A stretch of 64,000 nt of DNA, taken from Chrysophaeum taylorii (lineage: Eukaryota; Sar; Pelagophyceae; Pelagomonadales; Pelagomonadaceae). Below the pieces are notes generated by a model. That model saw only the letters and a list, made by a program, of their open reading frames with translations. It was not told where the DNA came from and searched no databases. The position numbers were made by a program, and so were the translations under genes. This document shows, piece by piece, positions 59,749-64,000 of this stretch. The stretch spans positions 62,001 to 126,000 of the forward strand of contig JAQMWT010000546.1 in the NCBI GenBank assembly GCA_029834535.1. Direction: 5' to 3'. Within the stretch, counting starts at the first letter, position 1. Every line of letters begins with the position of its first letter.

Positions 59749-61656
59749 ATGCTGAGCCAATTGCACAGCCAACTCGACAAGTGGTGAGCGGTGCGTACGG
59801 ACTGGCCTGACCCTGTACGCAGGTTCTTATTGACCGAGCGCAGCACGGATGTGAAAACAGAATTCATTGCTGGGTTCGTGTGTTTTGTCGCAAATGCGTA
59901 CCAGGTTGGTCCACGTTCTTGATTCTTCCGACCGTGCATCAGCTCGTGCTCATCCCGACCATCATGAATAATAATGATCTCGGGCTCGACCAGGACATAT
60001 ATCTTTTTGCGTTTTGCGTGTCGACGGCCGTCTCGAGCTCGATCGTCGGTTTACTTTCGAACTTGCCTCTCCCGGCGGGAGTTGGCATTGGCTGTAAGAC
60101 GAGCGCGACCCACGTCTCACGCCTGCTTTATTAGGTTCGACCTATTTTGCATATTCTTTAACGCTGCGCGAATCGAACTACGACGAGCGCGAGGTCCACA
60201 AACGTCAAGTCTACGGGTCAACGATCTGTTTCGTCGCGTCGGGGCTCATGACGCTGCTCGCCGTCGCCGGCGTGCAGTGGTGGCTTTTCCGGAAAATCCC
60301 ATTTTGCGTCAAGGACGCCATGCCAGTGGGCCTCGGTTTGCTTTTGGCGCTAGAGGGTTTTCAGCAAATGAAACTCGTTGTTAACGGCGACGGAATGCTA
60401 AAGACTGGTCCAATCACCTTTTCCGTGGTGATGGGCGCCACCGGCTGCGTGCTCACAACTTTCCTGCATCATCATCAATTCAAGAGCGCTGTCCTCGTGC
60501 CGATGGTGCTCATCACGCTCGTCGGCTGGGCCGCCGGAAAAGACGGCTTCGACGTTCACGGCGTTCACGCGCCAACGCCTAAGTTTGGCGATTGGCTCTC
60601 GATGTGGAATGACTTTGACCACCAGTACGTTTCGTTCGAGGGGTTTGAAATTATGAGCGCAGTCATACCCTCTGTCTCGCTTTACCTCATTTCACTCTTT
60701 GACGTTGGTGGTATTACCTACGCGGTAGCGTCCTCTGCCGGTCTCGTGGTCGACAAGGGTACCGACAAAGAACGCCTGCCTGGTGCTTATGGCGTCTTCA
60801 TCGCGTGTGGCGTCGGCTCTATGGTCCGTTTTGACTCTGCCCCTCCTCCCCCGAGACACTTTTTTTTGGTTTCTTATTCCCCATTTTCGTTGTTCCTTTG
60901 TGTTCACATCCTGACAGGTTGCCGCGGTATTCGGATGTTCGCCCGTCATCGCCCTCGGCGAAAGGTTCGCAATACCACCCCTATTATGTTTTTCGTGTAT
61001 GCTTGTTATTTTGTGGCGGTGTTGATGAAACGTGCTGTCTTTTATGCAGCTTCGCTGGGGTCGCCGTCGGCGGGCGAACCGGCTTGACGGCAATCGTCAA
61101 CGCCTTCTTTTTCGCGCTGGCGTTGCCGCTGGCTCCGCTCTTCAGCGCAGTCCCGGATTTCGCGTCGGCACCTGTGCTCGTCTTGCTCGGCGTCGACCTG
61201 CTGTCGCTAACAAAATTCTTGGACCTAGACGATGCGACCAAGGCATTGCCGAGCTTCTGTACGATCGCTCTCATGCCTTACTTGTACTCTATCGATCACG
61301 CGATCATCGCTGGTTTAGTTGCATACTGGCTCCTCGCGTTGTTGGGATGGGCAGCTGACACGTACGAAGGCTGCTGTGGGACAGGCTCGAAAATCCGCAA
61401 GGATGCTCCCTTGCTGCTGGGTGACGAAGAGAAGGCAGACATCGTCATCGCTAGTGCCGCAGAGCCGCCGCGGGACGACGATCAACGCTCGACCACGAGC
61501 AGCCATCGTGCCTACGTCGAGCGCACCGGTATCGTCGTTGGCTATGAGGAGTATTACGAGAGCCGAAAGGGTGGCTATCTCGTTGGTGGCGGACCAAAGA
61601 AGAGTTCTGAAGAAAGCGGCGCACCTGCGGATGACAGCCTGGGTGCCCGAAATTAA
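59749..61656 (+). CDS. AzgA-like purine (adenine/guanine/hypoxanthine) permease
   Basis: Six exons (59749-59783, 59823-59904, 59943-60093, 60135-60823, 60918-60964, 61050-61656) give 536 residues. The family carries purine bases into cells by proton symport. The start reads MLSQLHSQLDKWFLLTERST, then VKTEFIAGFVCFVANAYQ, corresponding to TEILAGLTTFLTMAYIL. Next are VSTAVSSSIVGLLSNLPLPA and GVGIGCSTYFAYSL (LAPGMGLNAYFAYTV in relatives). Later blocks are VGLGLLLALEGFQQMKLVV, SLFDVGGITYAVASSAGL, and, across exons 5 and 6, AAVFGCSPVIALGESFAG and VGGRTGLTAIVNAFF, the equivalent of GTSPVTxxxESxxGIxEGGRTGLTAI. About twelve helices are expected. The C-terminus is a charged cytoplasmic tail of about 90 residues. 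Junctions were set by matching these motifs; introns are 38-94 nt with GT donors. Confidence 0.85.
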
Positions 61657-62105
61657 ACTGGAGATGCAATCCGCCACTGTCCATATGTAATGCACTGCGA
61701 GCGCCCCTACTATATCACGCGCACATAACTCTGATGCCCTTCCACCTTTCGCTGTGCCACGTTGGTAGCCCCCGTGAGGTACCTATAGCTCGCGTGGTGC
61801 CGACCCCGCAACACGAGGTATACCAAAGGCCCGCTTCCACACTAACATTCCACCACCTTGTAGTATATATCCCCCGGCAACGACTCCACCGCCGAAAAGT
61901 AGCGGAGCCTCTTCCCGCGAGTCGTATAAGCCGTGCACATCGATATCGGATTCACGGTAGTAGTCGCGAATGCCACTCCGCGGAATCCCCCCCCCCACCA
62001 GAAAGCGGGTTTTGGTCTCGTGGTACAATGGTGTATTAATACACTTTCCATAAAGAAGGGTGCGCTTGATATGTCATCAAATTCGAAGGAGCTGTGGTGG
62101 GGCGT
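61657..62105. other. Intergenic between permease and RPS5
   Basis: Two genes converge here. A poly-C run lies at 61,987-61,997. I see no gene. Confidence 0.45.
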
Positions 62106-62745
62106 TTAGCGGTTTGCCTTGGCCACTCGCTCGATCTCGTCCTTCTTCTTGATGGCATAGGAGTTGGAGGAGCCGCGCGCGGCGTTGATGATTTCGTCAG
62201 CGAGGCACTCGGCGATGGTCTTTACGTTGCGGAAAGCCGCTTCTCGGGCGCCCGTGCAGAGGAGATAGAGGGCCATGTTGACGCGGCGGAAGGGCGACAT
62301 GTCAACGGCCTGGCGGCGGACAACGCCAGCAGAGCCGACGCGCGTCGAGTCTTCGCGCGGTCCGGAGTTCAGGATCGCGTGGACGACGACCTGGACAGGA
62401 TTCTGATCTGTCAGGAGGTGGATGATCTCGAGGGTCGACTGGACGATGCGGACAGCCTTGAGTTTCTTGCCATTGTTGCGGCCCTTGCGCATGAGCGCGT
62501 TCGCGAGACGCTCGGTGATAGGGCACTGTGCCTTGCGGAACCGCTTCTTTTGGTACCGACCGGCCGTGTGCGGGAGGTACACCGAGTACTTTCCCTTGAC
62601 CTACGCATGACCACCGTCAGCAATAATAAATCAATTTAGGACGAAAGCATCCACGCACCGCAATGTAGTCTTCGAGAGAAATGTCATTGACTTCTATGTC
62701 GTCGTACGTCCACTTTCCGTAGAGCTTAACTTCCGAGTCTGCCAT
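62106..62745 (-). CDS. RPS5: 40S ribosomal protein S5 (uS7)
   Basis: Two exons, 62745-62659 and 62600-62106, give 193 residues, against about 200 in animals and plants. uS7 sits in the head of the small subunit near the E site and contacts the mRNA and tRNA. Exon 1 reads [20 protein letters not shown] then DISLEDYIA, and exon 2 [20 protein letters not shown]. Then come [37 protein letters not shown]-like [32 protein letters not shown] and the nearly invariant [20 protein letters not shown] with [18 protein letters not shown]. The intron starts GTGCGT and ends GCGTAG, 58 nt. It is divergent from HslV with 133 bp between the start codons. Confidence 0.97.
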
Positions 62746-62878
62746 TGTTGCTACCCGGTGCTTCAGACACTCCGACTCGTCCGCAACTCCTCTCCTCGAC
62801 AGCGATGAATCGAATCGACGACGCTTGGTTTACACCAATCTTCACCGCTTTTGGCGAGGCGGTTAGGGTAATGATGTG

Positions 62879-63637
62879 ATGAGTAGCTTTCGTCGACCTA
62901 TGACGACGACAATGACCTTTCGCGGTTTTGCGGCGACGACGCGGAGCGGGAGGTCGAGTCGAGGGAGTGTAGTGCGCCGATGGCTCAGCGGCGAGATGCA
63001 CGGGACGACGATCCTGTGCGTGCGCAAAGAGGGTCGCGTAGCTTTGATTGGAGACGGGATGGTGTCGATGGGCTCGCAAATTGTCAAGGGAAACGCGAAG
63101 AAGGTGAGGCGGCTCGGGGATGGGGTGTTGGTCGGTTTCGCGGGGTCGACGGCCGACGCCTTTACGCTCCTCGAGCGTCTCGAGCGCAAGCTCGAGGAGC
63201 ACCCTGGCCAGCTGACGCGCGCGTGCGTCGACCTCGCGAAAGCGTGGAGGACCGACAAGTACCTGCGTCGCCTCGAGGCGATCCTGCTCGTGGCTGACTC
63301 GGAGGTGACCTTCGAGCTCACGGGAAACGGCGACGTCCTGGAGCCCACCGACGGCATCATGGGTATTGGCTCAGGAGGAGCTTTCGCGCTGGCTGCCGCT
63401 CGCGCTCTTAAAGACGTCGACGGCTTGAACGCTTTGGAGATCGCCAAACGCGCGATGGATGTCGCCGCGGGCATGTGTGTCTACACCAACCACAACTTCA
63501 TCATCGAGGAGCTCCCACAAGACCCTAAGGACGCCCAAGCCAGCGCCAAGCCCGATGCCAGACCGCCAGACGACGACGCCACCCCCAGCGTGGCCGCGCC
63601 GCCGCCGACAACCGCACCCCCCCAAAAAGCCGAGTAG
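62879..63637 (+). CDS. hslV: HslV, ATP-dependent protease subunit, probably mitochondrial
   Basis: A single-exon frame of 252 residues. HslV forms the double-hexamer threonine protease of the HslUV complex, fed by the HslU ATPase. Residues 1-42 are Arg/Ser/Thr-rich, like a mitochondrial presequence, and end MHG before the predicted catalytic Thr43 ([18 protein letters not shown]). The core follows the bacterial protein closely: [71 protein letters not shown] and [11 protein letters not shown]. After the last conserved residue it has an unusual Pro/Ala/Asp-rich tail of about 43 residues. The gene is of bacterial origin, kept in several protist lineages including stramenopiles. The start is the second of two adjacent ATGs in usable frame. 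Confidence 0.95.
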   Translation: MSSFRRPMTTTMTFRGFAATTRSGRSSRGSVVRRWLSGEMHGTTILCVRKEGRVALIGDGMVSMGSQIVKGNAKKVRRLGDGVLVGFAGSTADAFTLLERLERKLEEHPGQLTRACVDLAKAWRTDKYLRRLEAILLVADSEVTFELTGNGDVLEPTDGIMGIGSGGAFALAAARALKDVDGLNALEIAKRAMDVAAGMCVYTNHNFIIEELPQDPKDAQASAKPDARPPDDDATPSVAAPPPTTAPPQKAE

Positions 63638-64000
63638 CTTGCACAATCCTGCCCTTGCGGCCGACCCTCGGACGACGACGTCGTACGGGGAGAAAAAAAA
63701 AAGAAAGAACCGAGGGACTTTGGTCCGTCGTCGCCTTTCCCGAAAAGAAAAAAACGCGACATGCAACGACATTCTCCCCCTCTTCTCACTTAAGAAGGAT
63801 CGAGGTGGGGAACAAGAGTATCTGTGTTATGACTCGATCATCGCACAACGAACGGTATGATCAGTGTGTTGTTGTTAACTCGATCGATCGATATCGACGA
63901 GACGACGCGCGTTGAGTGGTGCAAAGAAAATAGCGGTATGAATGTACGCGAGCGTACAAAAACGATGAACAGAAGAGGGGGTTGTACAGTGTGTTGTTGT
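63638..64000. other. 3' flank of hslV
   Basis: Low-complexity A-rich (63,693-63,706) and GATC-repeat (63,882-63,891) sequence. No gene is visible before the window ends. Confidence 0.4.

Noticed and set aside
59882-59904. A 23-nt mini-intron in the permease
   Set aside because: A 38-nt intron at 59,905-59,942 restores the conserved TEFIAGFVCFVANAYQ/LVLIPTIM helix in phase, so the shorter one is unnecessary.

Overview
This window is nuclear DNA of a eukaryote, most likely a photosynthetic stramenopile (ochrophyte) alga with a compact, GC-rich genome. The evidence is a CCB1 protein for plastid cytochrome b6 maturation whose signal peptide ends just before a Phe, as in the ASAFAP-type targeting motif of secondary plastids; a DUF2358 protein with a similar start; a mitochondrial-type HslV protease; spliceosomal introns of mostly 37-95 nt; and cysteine-rich DSTSW/SKDCAWV modules that I associate with stramenopile secreted proteins. 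The genus cannot be fixed from the sequence alone; a pelagophyte-like alga would fit.

Layout. 1-6,000 holds four paralogous exostosin-like (GT47-type) glycosyltransferases, three on + and one cut by the window edge on -, with a leucine-rich-repeat gene between them. 6,400-24,040 is a dense housekeeping block: CDC23/APC8, SF3B1, a GT31 glycosyltransferase, a ubiquitin-like protein, a DUF2358 protein, an EF-hand/LRR protein, a nodulin-like MFS transporter and a GNAT acetyltransferase. 24,100-28,680 is an AT-richer island with decayed DNA-transposon coding sequence and short dispersed repeats. 28,685-35,807 holds UPF1 and a BTB-BACK-WD40 gene, transcribed divergently. 35,900-38,480 is a second repeat island with a Helitron helicase remnant and a 19-bp tandem repeat. 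38,481-42,133 has a fasciclin/Cys-rich secreted protein gene and CCB1. 42,134-45,380 is gene-poor. 45,382-56,744 holds a small coiled-coil ORF, a membrane protein with a YAEWF (peptidase-G2-like) domain, a five-exon membrane protein, a coiled-coil protein with a 14-base homopolymer frame break, a DENN-domain protein and a RING-CH (MARCH-type) E3 ligase. 56,745-59,748 holds an ankyrin-repeat relic. 59,749-63,637 holds an AzgA-like purine permease, ribosomal protein S5 (uS7) and HslV.

Most genes have independent household roles: splicing (SF3B1), nonsense-mediated decay (UPF1), cell-cycle ubiquitination (CDC23), translation (RPS5), glycan synthesis (GT47, GT31), Rab regulation (DENN), protein turnover (HslV, MARCH) and transport (MFS, AzgA-like). 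The most unusual signal concerns RNA processing: three of the four introns of SF3B1, and one in an unrelated membrane protein, can be placed to match conserved protein sequence only with GC-AG splice sites. The N-terminus of SF3B1 also carries 27 tandem copies of a seven-residue TPG motif encoded by a 21-bp minisatellite. Divergent gene pairs separated by only about 45-130 bp are common.
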